Source: Ideonella aquatica
GTDB taxonomy: Bacteria; Pseudomonadota; Gammaproteobacteria; Burkholderiales; Burkholderiaceae_C
Length of the DNA: 64,000 nt
NCBI RefSeq assembly: GCF_018069755.1
Contig: NZ_JAGQDE010000006.1
Location: 124,001 to 188,000 of the forward strand
Direction of reading: 5' to 3'
The notes under the pieces: model-generated
Database searches by the model: none
Told to the model about the DNA's origin: nothing
What the model saw: the letters and a program-made list of their open reading frames with translations, nothing else
Program-made: the position numbers and the translations under genes
In this document: positions 6,659 through 16,950 of the stretch, one piece after another
Position numbering within the stretch: position 1 is the first letter of the stretch
How the letters are laid out: every line of letters begins with the position of its first letter

Positions 6659-8218
6659 ATGCGTCAGAACCTCCCCGTGTCGCAACGCGAGTACCCGATG
6701 GCCGACGGCGAAACGCTGGTGTCGACCACTGACCTGGACAGCATCATCACCTACTGCAACCCGGCCTTCGTGCGAATCTCCGGCTTCGACAAGGATGAGT
6801 TGATCGGGCAGCCGCACAACCTGGTTCGACATCCCGACATGCCGGAGGAGGCGTTTCGGGACCTGTGGGCGACGGTCAAGTCGGGGCGCACCTGGAGTGC
6901 TTGTGTCAAGAACCGGCGCAAGGACGGCGACCACTACTGGGTGCTGGCGAACGTGACGCCGATCGTGCGCGACGGCCGTACGGTGGGCTACATGTCGGTG
7001 CGCACCAAGCCCAGTGCCGACCAGGTGCGCGAGGCCGAGGCCCTGTATGCGCGCATGCGCGACGAGAAGCGCGCCGGCCGTCTGGACACGGTGCTCAAGG
7101 GTGCCGAGGTCACCCGCGCCGGCTGGCGCGGCGCCGTCCGGCAGGCAACGCGCATCGGTCTTCGGGGCCGCATCGCCATGGCCACGTTGATGCCCGCCTG
7201 TCTGGCCGTGGCACTGGGCCAGCGGGACCTTGGTCATGACTGGGTGGCCTGGGTCGCGGCGCTGGCGGCGCTCTCGCTGGCCGCTGTCATGGCGTGGTGG
7301 TTGACGACCAGCATCCGCCGGCCGCTTGAACAGGTGACCGCCATCGCCGCGCGCATCGCCGCGGGCGATCTGACCCAGACGGTGCCGACATCGCGCGCCG
7401 ACGAGATCGGGCTCTTGCTGCGCGCGGTCAACCAGCTCAACGTCAATCTGCAGGCCATCGTGGGCGATGTGCGGCGAGAGGTGGATGGCATCGGCCACGC
7501 CTCGCGCGATGTGGCCGCCGGCAGCCAGGACCTGTCGCAGCGCACCGAATCGCAGGCCAGCAGTCTGCAGCAGACCGCGGCTTCAGTGGAGCAGCTCGAC
7601 GGCACGGTCAAGAACAACGCCGAGTCGGCGCGCGCCGCGAATCGACTGGCCCATGACGCCGCCCGTGTCGCGGACGCTGGAGGCGCGGAGATGGACGAGG
7701 TCGTCGCCACGATGGGGCGCATCGACCTGGCCTCGCGACGCATCGCCGACATCATCCAGGTGATCGATGGCATTGCATTCCAGACCAACATCCTGGCACT
7801 CAACGCGGCTGTCGAGGCGGCGCGTGCCGGTGAGCAGGGACGCGGCTTTGCGGTCGTGGCGGCCGAGGTGCGCAGCCTGGCCCAGCGCAGCGCGGAGGCC
7901 GCCAAGGAAATCAAGGGGCTGATCTCCCAGTCCGGCGATCAGGTGGCCGAGGGCAGCCGCACCGTGGCCAGCGCGGGCGAGACGATGAAGCAGATCGTCG
8001 CCTCGGTAGACCGCGTGTCCAAGCTGATTGCCGAGATCGCCACCGGCACGGAACAACAGGCCTGCGGCATCACCCAGGTGAACCAGGCCGTCGCGCTGCT
8101 CGACACCGCGACGCAGCAGAACGCCGCCCTGGTCGAACAGTCGGCCGCCGCCGCCGGGATGCTCAACCAGCAAGCGGCCGTGCTGACCGAGTCCGTGCGC
8201 ATCTTCCATCTGCGCTGA
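6659..8218 (+). CDS. PAS-domain methyl-accepting chemotaxis protein (Aer-like)
   Basis: The 519-residue receptor has an N-terminal PAS domain (about residues 20-115, with [23 protein letters not shown] and [10 protein letters not shown]) like the FAD-binding PAS of the aerotaxis receptor Aer. Two membrane segments follow (about 170-215), then a HAMP domain and a long signalling coiled coil. The invariant hairpin tip contains [20 protein letters not shown] and [12 protein letters not shown]. It probably senses redox state or oxygen and controls CheA through CheW. A sigma-28-like promoter lies upstream. There is no large periplasmic sensing domain and no C-terminal CheR-docking pentapeptide. 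Confidence 0.9.
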   Translation: MRQNLPVSQREYPMADGETLVSTTDLDSIITYCNPAFVRISGFDKDELIGQPHNLVRHPDMPEEAFRDLWATVKSGRTWSACVKNRRKDGDHYWVLANVTPIVRDGRTVGYMSVRTKPSADQVREAEALYARMRDEKRAGRLDTVLKGAEVTRAGWRGAVRQATRIGLRGRIAMATLMPACLAVALGQRDLGHDWVAWVAALAALSLAAVMAWWLTTSIRRPLEQVTAIAARIAAGDLTQTVPTSRADEIGLLLRAVNQLNVNLQAIVGDVRREVDGIGHASRDVAAGSQDLSQRTESQASSLQQTAASVEQLDGTVKNNAESARAANRLAHDAARVADAGGAEMDEVVATMGRIDLASRRIADIIQVIDGIAFQTNILALNAAVEAARAGEQGRGFAVVAAEVRSLAQRSAEAAKEIKGLISQSGDQVAEGSRTVASAGETMKQIVASVDRVSKLIAEIATGTEQQACGITQVNQAVALLDTATQQNAALVEQSAAAAGMLNQQAAVLTESVRIFHLR

Positions 8219-8270
8219 CAACCGAGTTGGCTGCGCGATGCGTCCGCCAGGGTCAGGCCGATGGGCCGGG

Positions 8271-9101
8271 TCAGCCCTGGCGAATCAACGCGCGCATCAG
8301 CGCGTTGAAGCACTCGGGCTGCTCCAGCTGCGGTGTGTGGCCGCAGCGCTCGATCACCTCCAGCTGCAGGTGAGGATGGCGCGCAGCGGTGTTCTGCGAA
8401 TGCGCGGCCGGGATGACGACATCCTGCCGGCCGTGCAGCAGCAGCGTGGGCACGCGGCTCATGGCCAGCGAGGCCTGGGCCTGCTCGACCAGCGCGGCGC
8501 GCTGGCCGCGCAGCTGGGTCATCTGCCGCACGCAGCCCAGGAAGGCCTGCTGGGCGCCGGGGCGCATCACGTTGCGGCGGATGAGCTCGCGCAGCTCCGG
8601 CGTGACCACGAAGTCCGGGCCGAAGATGGCCTGGATCTGCCGGGCCACCGCCCCCTCGCCCGGTCGCGACATCAGCTCGCCCAGGCCTGGCAGCGTCATC
8701 AGCCTGAACGGCAGCGGCGCGGCGGCTCCCAGGTTGGCGCTGGCCGCCAGCAGCATGCTGCGCACGCGTGCCGGCTGGCGGCGGTGCATCTGCAGGCAGA
8801 TCGCGCCGCCCAGGGAGTTGCCCACCAGATGCACCTGGTGGATGGCCAGCGCGTCCAGCAGTGCCCACAGCGTGTGCGCGAATCGGGGCGGTGAGTCGGC
8901 CTGGGCGCTGAAGTCGGACAGGCCGTGGCCGGGCAGGTCCACCGCCAGCAGGCGCAGATCCTGGTGGGCCGCCGCGAACTGCGCCGACCACAGCTCCAAC
9001 GAGCCGCCCACGCCGTGCAGCAGCAGCACGGCGGGCCCGGTGCCACCGGCATCGCGGCAGCGGATCGTCAGGCCATCGAGGTTCACACAGACATCGTTCA
9101 T
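8271..9101 (-). CDS. alpha/beta hydrolase
   Basis: The 276-residue product has the alpha/beta hydrolase fold with a visible catalytic triad: Ser in the nucleophile elbow GNSLGG (about residues 94-99), Asp in HGRQDVVIP and His in RCGHTPQLEQP. The oxyanion region is LLLHGVGGS. It is cytoplasmic, without a signal peptide. Such proteins hydrolyse esters, lactones or C-C bonds of aromatic ring-cleavage products. The nearby aromatic alcohol/aldehyde genes make a meta-cleavage-type hydrolase possible, but the substrate is not determined. It is convergent with the chemoreceptor gene. Confidence 0.85.
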   Translation of the reverse strand: MNDVCVNLDGLTIRCRDAGGTGPAVLLLHGVGGSLELWSAQFAAAHQDLRLLAVDLPGHGLSDFSAQADSPPRFAHTLWALLDALAIHQVHLVGNSLGGAICLQMHRRQPARVRSMLLAASANLGAAAPLPFRLMTLPGLGELMSRPGEGAVARQIQAIFGPDFVVTPELRELIRRNVMRPGAQQAFLGCVRQMTQLRGQRAALVEQAQASLAMSRVPTLLLHGRQDVVIPAAHSQNTAARHPHLQLEVIERCGHTPQLEQPECFNALMRALIRQG

Positions 9102-9142
9102 GGCGTTCTTTCCTTGTGGTCGCCGGACGGGCCGGTGGCCGC

Positions 9143-9420
9143 TCAGGGCTGTGCCGGGGCACCGGCCTCCAGCCTGAAGCGGCCTTGCCTCACGGCGATC
9201 TCCTGCTCGCTCTCCAGCGCGTCGCGCAGCGCCTGGCGTCAGACGGGCGGACCGCGCTGGCCGGGTCGAGCTGTTCGGCCACCATGCGCGCCGCCAGCAC
9301 CTGCGACGGCGGTGGCGTACAACCGCGCGGCGACGCCCAGGCGTCGGATGTCATGGACCATGGGGCGCTCCGTGGGCGAGGCGCCGCCGCGCCACAGCGT
9401 GCGGCGGGCGCAAGGCTCAG
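9143..9420 (-). pseudogene. possible decayed coding remnant
   Basis: The 340 bases between the hydrolase and calA hold no intact gene. On the minus strand the end of the region reads as a clean C-terminal piece (QALRDALESEQ, then IAVRQGRFRLEAG to a TGA at 9143). An in-frame TGA lies just before it, and a frame-shifted neighbour contains RLGVAARLYAT and VLAARMVAEQLD. GC bias and phrase-like segments suggest a broken gene, but the family is not recognisable. Confidence 0.3.
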
Positions 9421-9441
9421 GTCGCAGGGCTCATGGTGGGA

Positions 9442-10209
9442 TCACAGGTAGGTCGAGGCCAAGCCGCCGTCCACCGGCAGGTTGATGCCGCTGACCCAGC
9501 GCGAGGCATCGCTGCACAGGAAGGCGATCACCGGCGCCACCTCGTCGCTGAAGGCCGGCCGCTTCATGCGGTGGGCATCCTTCTGCACGCGCTCCTGGCC
9601 CAGCATCTGCACGAAGTCGCCCAGGATGGGCGTGAACACCGGGCCGGGCGCCACGCAGTTCATGCGCACGCCGCGCTCGAGGAAGATCTTCTGCGACTGC
9701 GTGATGGTCCAGACGATCAGTGCCTCCTTGAAGTACTGGTAGCAGCTCTCCTGGGGCACCGGGTGGTCGCGCAGCCAGTGCGCGCCGTCGGCAAAGCTGT
9801 GCGTGGCGCCCAGTGCGCGGTGCAGTTCCAGCCGCGCCGGCCACTCCGCGCCCAGAATGGACGAGATGTTGACCACCGAGCCGCCCTCGCCCATGCGCGG
9901 CAGCACGGCCTGGGTCAGGTGGCGCAGGCCCAGGTAGTTGACGCGGGCCACCAGCTCGGCGGGCGCGGTGCCCGGCACACCGGCGATGTTGGCCAGCGCG
10001 TCGATGTGGGCGGGCAGCTGGGCCACCGCCGCGTCGATGGCGGCAGCCTCGCCCAGGTCGACCTTGACGAAGCCGTCCAGCGTCAGCGTGGGGTCGTTGC
10101 GGTCCATGCCGATGACGCGCGCGCCAAGGTGGCGGGCCAGCTTGGCGACGTCAGCGCCGATGCCCGAGCAGCAGCCGGTGACCACCATGGTCTTGCCTTG
10201 CAGATTCAT
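9442..10209 (-). CDS. calA: coniferyl-alcohol dehydrogenase (short-chain dehydrogenase)
   Basis: A 255-residue SDR with the cofactor motif TGCCSGIG (residues 11-18), NIAG (74-77), the catalytic Ser in NISSILG (about 116) and Tyr157/Lys161 in CYQYFKEAL. The segments GAEWPARLELH, MNCVAPGPVFTPIL and the C-terminal GINLPVDGGLASTY agree closely with the CalA family (coniferyl alcohol to coniferyl aldehyde). It should be cytoplasmic and NAD(P)-dependent. AGGAG lies 7 bases before the ATG. It is 20 bases downstream of the aldehyde dehydrogenase gene, so the two form an operon that oxidises an aromatic alcohol to the acid. The exact substrate could be another benzylic alcohol. Confidence 0.85.
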   Translation of the reverse strand: MNLQGKTMVVTGCCSGIGADVAKLARHLGARVIGMDRNDPTLTLDGFVKVDLGEAAAIDAAVAQLPAHIDALANIAGVPGTAPAELVARVNYLGLRHLTQAVLPRMGEGGSVVNISSILGAEWPARLELHRALGATHSFADGAHWLRDHPVPQESCYQYFKEALIVWTITQSQKIFLERGVRMNCVAPGPVFTPILGDFVQMLGQERVQKDAHRMKRPAFSDEVAPVIAFLCSDASRWVSGINLPVDGGLASTYL

Positions 10210-10229
10210 GAGGTGCTCCTGCGGGTTCT

Positions 10230-11708
10230 TCAGAAGGGGAAGGCCGGCGGGGCGGCCTTGATGGTGAGCCACTGCCAGCGCGTGTACTCGTCGATGTCCG
10301 CCGGCCCGCCCACGGCGCTGCCATTGCCCCCCAGGCCCGGGCCGCCGAAGGGGTTGGTGCACTCGTCGTTGACGGTCTGGTCGTTGATGTGGACCATGCC
10401 GGCATTGAGCTGCTCGCCAATGGCCATGGCCCGCGCCACATCGCGGCCGATCACCGCGGCGGCCAGGCCGCCCTGGCTGGTGTTGGCCAGGGCCACGGCC
10501 TCCTCGTCGCTGGCAAAGCTCACCAGGTTGACCACCGGACCGAAGGGCTCCTCGTCAAAGGCGCGCATGCCCGGCTTGACACCCGACAGCACGGTGGGGC
10601 GGTAGCACAGGCCCTCGTGGGTGCCGCCGGCCTCCAGCGTCGCGCCCTGCGCCACGCTGTCCTTCACCACGCTGTCGAAGCGCTGCAGCTGCCGGGCGTC
10701 GATCATCGGGCCCAGGGCCACCTGGCCGCTGGCGCCGTCGCCCACCGGCAGATGGCGGGCCTTGCCCACCAGGCGCTCGCGGAGGCCGGCGGCCACCGCC
10801 TCGTGCACCAGCACGCGGTTGCTGGCCATGCAGATCTGGCCCTGGTGGAACCAGGCGCCGAAGGCGGCGGCGCTGGCCGCGGCGTCCAGGTCGGCGTCGT
10901 CGAGGATGATCAGGTTGTTGGCGCCGCCCAGTTCCAGCGAGACCTTCTTCAGGTGCCGGCCCGCCAGCTCGCCGATGCGCCGCCCCACCGCGGGCGAGCC
11001 GGTGAAGGCGATCATCGGCACGCGCGGGTCGCTCACCAGCGCCTCGCCGGCCTCGGCATCGCCGGGCAGCACCTGCAGCACGCCGGCCGGCAGGCCGGCG
11101 TGCTGGAACGCCTCGGCCACGATCACACCGCCGGACAGCGGGGTGCGCGGATCGGGCTTGAGCACCACCGCATTGCCCAGGGCCAGTGCCGGGGCCACCG
11201 AGCGGATGCCCAGGATGAGCGGGAAGTTGAAGGGCGAGATCACCCCCACCACGCCATGCGGCACACGCTTGGCCAGCGACAGGCACCCGGGGGCGGCCGG
11301 CAACACCTGGCCCTGGGCCTGCATCGGCAAGCCGGCCGCGATCTGGCAGATCTGGATTGCCTCCTTCACCTCGTGCTGGCCTTTGGGCACGATGCCGCCG
11401 GTCTCGCGGGCGATGGCCAGGGCCAGCGCGTCGAAGTGCGCCTGCAGCCACTGCGCGGCACGCAGCAGCACCGCGGCACGTTCACGCGCCCCGGTGGCGG
11501 CCCAGGCGCGCTGTGCGCTGTGGGCATGGCCGATCGCCTCGTGCATGTCCTCGGCATTGGCGATGCCGGCGTGCGTCAGGACCGCGCCGGTGGCGGGCTC
11601 GTGGACGGCGCGTGAGCCGCCGCGCGCCGGGCGCCATTGGCCGCGGTCGAACACATGGCCGCTGGCCGGGGCGGCTTCGAACAGGCTGAGGGTCTCGGGG
11701 GCTCCCAT
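10230..11708 (-). CDS. benzaldehyde/vanillin-type aldehyde dehydrogenase
   Basis: A 492-residue NAD(P)-dependent aldehyde dehydrogenase of the benzaldehyde/salicylaldehyde branch. Visible residues are Asn161 in PFNFP, the cofactor segment FTGSPAVG (235-242), the general base Glu259 in LELGGANN and the catalytic Cys293 in GQICMAS. A ribosome-binding AGGAG lies before the ATG at 11708, and the upstream in-frame extension lacks one. Together with the adjacent dehydrogenase it would convert aromatic alcohols through aldehydes to carboxylates. It is divergent from a XylR-type activator, which probably controls it. The choice between benzaldehyde, vanillin and coniferaldehyde cannot be made from sequence. 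Confidence 0.88.
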   Translation of the reverse strand: MGAPETLSLFEAAPASGHVFDRGQWRPARGGSRAVHEPATGAVLTHAGIANAEDMHEAIGHAHSAQRAWAATGARERAAVLLRAAQWLQAHFDALALAIARETGGIVPKGQHEVKEAIQICQIAAGLPMQAQGQVLPAAPGCLSLAKRVPHGVVGVISPFNFPLILGIRSVAPALALGNAVVLKPDPRTPLSGGVIVAEAFQHAGLPAGVLQVLPGDAEAGEALVSDPRVPMIAFTGSPAVGRRIGELAGRHLKKVSLELGGANNLIILDDADLDAAASAAAFGAWFHQGQICMASNRVLVHEAVAAGLRERLVGKARHLPVGDGASGQVALGPMIDARQLQRFDSVVKDSVAQGATLEAGGTHEGLCYRPTVLSGVKPGMRAFDEEPFGPVVNLVSFASDEEAVALANTSQGGLAAAVIGRDVARAMAIGEQLNAGMVHINDQTVNDECTNPFGGPGLGGNGSAVGGPADIDEYTRWQWLTIKAAPPAFPF

Positions 11709-11912
11709 GGTCGGGTCTCCTGGTTGGTGAAAGGGGATGCAGCCGGGCAAGCGGCCCGTCGTGCCTTGCAAACCGCGGGCCCTGCGGCGTGCCGGGCCGC
11801 CGCGCCTGGGTGCCGCGGTGCTGGCGCGTCCCAGGAGAACCTCGGACTTTCCCGGCCCCCTCGGAGGGGTTGGGCTGGACCCCCGACGATCGGGATTAAC
11901 CCTGGACATGGC

Positions 11913-11928
11913 TTGATGAATTGATCAG
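11913..11928. promoter_or_regulatory. XylR/DmpR-like upstream activating sequence
   Basis: TTGATGAATTGATCAG differs at only two positions from the TTGANCAATTGATCAA pattern known for XylR/DmpR/TbuT activator sites. It lies between the divergent sigma-54 activator gene and the aldehyde dehydrogenase operon, about 205 bases from the operon start codon, a usual distance for such sites. I could not find a convincing -24/-12 sigma-54 promoter next to the operon. Confidence 0.55.
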
Positions 11929-11968
11929 TTCAAGCCCACACTGGCGCCCTTTGCCTGCTGAAATCCGC

Positions 11969-13729
<1,761 letters not shown>

Positions 13730-15172
13730 TCAGCGACCGCGCCGCAGCTTCGCATAGGCCCGCCAGAACCCCGCATCCTGACTGGTCGCAAAGTTGATGC
13801 GCATCAGCGTGGTCGGCTGCCGCCGCGCATGGAACAGGTGGCCCGAGGCGAGCAGCCAGCCGTCGTCGTGCATGGCCTGGGCCAGGGCTTCGGTGTCGGT
13901 GCCGGTGTCCACCCAGCCGAACAGGCCGGCGGGTGGGGTGACGAAGCGGCAGCCGTGGGCTTCGGCCAGTTGCACGGTGCGCTGGCGGGCGCCGTCCAGG
14001 CGCTGCACCACGCGCTCGGCGTGGCGGCGCAGCGCGCCCTGCTCCAGGCACAGCGCCATGGCCTGCTCCAGCAGTGCGGGCGTGGTGAGGGTGGACAGCA
14101 GCTTGGTGTCGACCAGGCGCTCCACCAACGCCTGCGGTGCGGCCAGGAAGCCCACGCGCCAGCCGGGCGACAGGATCTTCGAGAAGCCTGAGACATAGAG
14201 CGTGCGCTGCAGGCCGTCGAGTGCGGCCATGCGCGGCAGGTGCGGTGGCGCCAGGTGGGCGTAGGTGTCGTCCTCCACCACCCAGAAGTCGTGCGCCTCG
14301 GCCAGCTTCAGCACCTGGTGGGCGGTGCCCAGGCTGAGTGAGCCGCCGGTGGGGTTGTGCAGCACCGACACGGTCACGTACAGGCGCGGCTGGTGGGCCT
14401 GCACCAGCGCGGCCATCACCGCCAGGTCGGGGCCGTCGGGGGTGCGGGGCACGGGCAGCAGGCGCACGCCCAATTGCGTGAGGCGGGCGTATTCCACCGC
14501 CCAGGCGGGCTCGTCCACCAGCACCGCATCGCCGGGGCGCAGCAGGGTGCGCGAGATGATGTCCAGCGCATGCGTGGCACCGGTGGCGGTGATGATCTGG
14601 CGCGGCTCGGCGCGCACGCCGAAGTCGGCCAGGCGCACGGCCAGCGCGTTGCGCAGCCGCGGATCGCCGGACGGGTGGCCGTACTGCAGCGCGGCCACCG
14701 GGTCGGCCTGGGTCAGCACGCGGCGCAGCGTGCTGGTCAGCAGCGGCAGGTCCAGCCAGTCGGGCGGCAGCGTGCCCAGGCCGGGCGCGGGGCGGTCACC
14801 GGCACCGGCGAACATGCCGCGGATCAGCGCGGTGGCATCCACCGGCGGCGTCAGCGCGGGGGCGCTGCTGGGGGCGGCGGGGCGGTGCTGGGCGTCGCGC
14901 ACGAAGAAGCCGCGCTGGCGGCGCGCTTCCACCAGGCCCTGGGCCAGCAGCTGGTCGTAGGCGGCCACCACGGTGTGAGGGCTGACGCCCTGGCGGCGCG
15001 CGCATTCGCGCACCGACGGCAGGCGCGCGCCGGGCGCCAGCAGGCGCTGGCGGATGCGCTCGGCGAACTGCGCGGCCAGTTGCTCGGCGAGGGTCTGGCC
15101 GGCGTGGCGGGCCAGGGTGCCGGGGCTGGCGGGCGGGGGGGCGGTGGTGGGATCGAACTCGCGGGCGGCCAT
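13730..15172 (-). CDS. MocR-type regulator (GntR HTH fused to class I aminotransferase fold)
   Basis: A 480-residue chimera. Residues about 25-90 are a GntR winged helix (GARLPSVRECARRQGVSPHTVVAAYDQL), and the rest is a fold-type I aminotransferase domain with HNPTGG, EDDTYAHL and the PLP lysine in VSGFSKILSPGWRVGF. MocR proteins use PLP or an amino-acid adduct as signal. It is divergent from a LysE exporter, with tandem GTACTG repeats and an inverted repeat in between, so it probably regulates that exporter and itself. The ATG at 15172 is chosen because a longer start at 15226 would run into the operator. A dead partial copy lies at 6160-6490. Confidence 0.88.
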   Translation of the reverse strand: MAAREFDPTTAPPPASPGTLARHAGQTLAEQLAAQFAERIRQRLLAPGARLPSVRECARRQGVSPHTVVAAYDQLLAQGLVEARRQRGFFVRDAQHRPAAPSSAPALTPPVDATALIRGMFAGAGDRPAPGLGTLPPDWLDLPLLTSTLRRVLTQADPVAALQYGHPSGDPRLRNALAVRLADFGVRAEPRQIITATGATHALDIISRTLLRPGDAVLVDEPAWAVEYARLTQLGVRLLPVPRTPDGPDLAVMAALVQAHQPRLYVTVSVLHNPTGGSLSLGTAHQVLKLAEAHDFWVVEDDTYAHLAPPHLPRMAALDGLQRTLYVSGFSKILSPGWRVGFLAAPQALVERLVDTKLLSTLTTPALLEQAMALCLEQGALRRHAERVVQRLDGARQRTVQLAEAHGCRFVTPPAGLFGWVDTGTDTEALAQAMHDDGWLLASGHLFHARRQPTTLMRINFATSQDAGFWRAYAKLRRGR

Positions 15173-15212
15173 GGCGGTGTGCGGGAGAACCCTGGCTGTA
15201 GCGATCGACCGA

Positions 15213-15263
15213 CCGATACAGATCATGCGGGTGCGCTGGACAACTGTACTGGTACTGTATCGG
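15213..15263. promoter_or_regulatory. operator region between the MocR and LysE genes
   Basis: CCGATACAG (15213-15221) and CTGTATCGG (15255-15263) form a perfect inverted pair 33 bases apart. The right copy is preceded by tandem GTACTGGTACTG (15245-15256). MocR regulators such as PdxR bind direct repeats of this kind between divergent genes. The LysE start codon follows 22 bases after the right arm. Confidence 0.6.
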
Positions 15264-15285
15264 TAGGCTGCCTACACTGTCCAGC

Positions 15286-15903
15286 ATGGACGCGCTGCCC
15301 TGGACCGACTTCATCGCCCTGCTGGGCGTGGTCACGGCCATGGCCTTCACGCCGGGGCCCAACACCCTGCTGTCGGCCGCGCTGGCGGTGAACCGCGGTC
15401 TGCCGGCGGCGCTGCGCTTTTGCCTGGCGGTGCCGGTGGGCTGGTGCGGGATGCTGCTGGCCTGCGCGCTGGGCCTGGGCGCACTGATCCAGGCCTGGCC
15501 GGCGCTGCGCGGCGCGATCACCGTGGCCGGCCTGGGCTATCTGCTGTGGCTGGCCTGGAAGCTGTGGCGCAGCGGCAGCTTGGGCGAGGCCGATGCGGCG
15601 CGGCTGCAGGTGGGTTTCTGGCAGGGCGTGGCGCTGCAGTTCGTCAACATCAAGGCCTGGATGGCGGCGCTGATGGTGGTGGCCGGCTGGGTGGCGCCTG
15701 GCGCGGCGGAGGCCTTCTGGGCCCGGCTGGCGGTGGTGCTGCCAGTGATGGCGGCCTATGCCTTTGCCAGCAATGCCAGCTACGCCCTGCTGGGCGGCCT
15801 GCTGCGCGGCTGGCTGGCGCAGGGCGCGCGGCTGCTGTGGTTCAACCGCACGATGGCGCTGCTGCTGCTGGCCACGGCGGTGTGGATGGCGAGGTCGGCA
15901 TGA
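15286..15903 (+). CDS. LysE/RhtB-family amino-acid exporter
   Basis: A 205-residue inner-membrane protein with about six hydrophobic segments and the family signature AMAFTPGPNTLL near the N-terminus, followed by GWCGMLLACALG and FVNIKAWMAAL. Family members export basic or neutral amino acids by proton exchange. It starts at an ATG 22 bases after a probable MocR operator, so a MocR/PLP signal likely controls it. It is followed by a MITE-like inverted-repeat element and then an unrelated-family transporter. The substrate is unknown. Confidence 0.87.
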   Translation: MDALPWTDFIALLGVVTAMAFTPGPNTLLSAALAVNRGLPAALRFCLAVPVGWCGMLLACALGLGALIQAWPALRGAITVAGLGYLLWLAWKLWRSGSLGEADAARLQVGFWQGVALQFVNIKAWMAALMVVAGWVAPGAAEAFWARLAVVLPVMAAYAFASNASYALLGGLLRGWLAQGARLLWFNRTMALLLLATAVWMARSA

Positions 15904-15915
15904 ACTCGGGCGACG

Positions 15916-16062
15916 CTGAACAAGTCGCCGCGGATGGGCGCGCCCTGATTCGGGATGGGCTGCAAGGCGCACACCACAGCCATAGCCCGGGCTATGGCGA
16001 GGATGTGCAACGCCGCAGACCGCCCGAATCAGGGATGCGCACGCCGCGAGGGACTTGTTCAG
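15916..16062. mobile_element. MITE-like inverted-repeat element, about 147 bases
   Basis: CTGAACAAGTC (15916-15926) and GACTTGTTCAG (16052-16062) form perfect 11-base terminal inverted repeats. Further in, CCCTGATTCGGG (15943-15954) pairs with CCCGAATCAGGG (16023-16034). At the centre lies an 18-base perfect palindrome (15980-15997, CCATAGCC...GGCTATGG). All three pairs share one centre near 15989, and the intervening bases are partly complementary, so the whole element can fold into one long hairpin. It has no coding capacity. No clear target-site duplication is visible. It sits just before the EamA gene and supplies its probable ribosome-binding site. Confidence 0.7.
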
Positions 16063-16949
16063 TGTTGCCCTCGGCCAACAAGGGCTTGATGATCGGCGCG
16101 CTGGGCGTGCTGATCTTTGCGATGACGCTGCCGATGACGCGGCTGGCGGTGGGCCCGCTGGAGGCGCCGCAGCTGCCGCCGGCCTTTGTCACCGCGGGCC
16201 GCGCGGCCGGCGCGGGGCTGCTGAGCGTGGTCTACCTGTGGGCGGTGGGCGCGGCGCGGCCGCGCGGCGCGCAGTGGGGCCTGCTGGGCGTGAGCGCGCT
16301 GGGCACGGTGCTGGGCTTTCCGCTGGGGCTGGCGCTGGCGCTGCGGCAGGTGCCGTCGATGCATGCGGCCGTGATCACCGGCCTGCTGCCGCTGACCACC
16401 GCGGCCATCGCCGCGCTGGCGCTGCGCCAGCGCGCGTCGCTGGGCTTCTGGGTGTGTGCGGTGCTGGGCTGCGCGCTGGTGCTGGCCTTTGCTGCGCATG
16501 AAGGTGGCGGCGCGCTGGTGGCCGCCGACGGCTGGCTGCTGATGGCGATGCTGTGCGCCTCGGGCGGCTATGTGGCGGGCGCACGCCTGAGCGCGCAGAT
16601 GCCGGCCGAGCAGGTGATCAGCTGGGTGCTGGTGATGAGCCTGCCGCTGACGCTGCCGGCGGCGTGGTGGAGCGCGCCCGACACCTTCGCCAGTGTGCAG
16701 GCCGCGTCCTGGGGCGCGTTCGCCTATGTCACGGTGTTCTCGATGTGGTTGGGCTTCTTTGCCTGGTACCGCGGGCTGGCGCTGGGTGGCGCGCTGCGGG
16801 TGAGCCAGGTGCAGCTGATCCAGCCCTTCCTGTCGCTGCTGCTGGCGGTGCCGGTGCTGGGCGAGGCGCTCAAGCCCGCGACGCTGGGGTTTTCGGTGGC
16901 GGTGATCGCCGTGGTGTTCGTGGGCAAGCGCATGCCCGTGGGGAGATGA
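16062..16949 (+). CDS. EamA/DMT-family transporter
   Basis: About 295 residues with ten predicted membrane segments and two EamA repeats (for example FAMTLPMTRLAVGPL early and AYVTVFSMWLGFFAWYRGLA late). Members export amino acids or other metabolites. The GTG at 16062 has a good AGGGA site 8 bases upstream, but both lie inside the right end of the inverted-repeat element. The ATG at 16089 is the alternative start. It is followed one base later by a racemase gene, so it is the first gene of an amino-acid metabolism operon. Confidence 0.82.
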   Translation: MLPSANKGLMIGALGVLIFAMTLPMTRLAVGPLEAPQLPPAFVTAGRAAGAGLLSVVYLWAVGAARPRGAQWGLLGVSALGTVLGFPLGLALALRQVPSMHAAVITGLLPLTTAAIAALALRQRASLGFWVCAVLGCALVLAFAAHEGGGALVAADGWLLMAMLCASGGYVAGARLSAQMPAEQVISWVLVMSLPLTLPAAWWSAPDTFASVQAASWGAFAYVTVFSMWLGFFAWYRGLALGGALRVSQVQLIQPFLSLLLAVPVLGEALKPATLGFSVAVIAVVFVGKRMPVGR

Positions 16950-16950
16950 G

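Noticed and set aside
11709-11968. Sigma-54 -24/-12 promoter for the aldehyde dehydrogenase operon
   Set aside because: GGCACG-like pieces occur, but none has a GC doublet at the required distance on either strand. The activator site was kept, while the promoter was not called.
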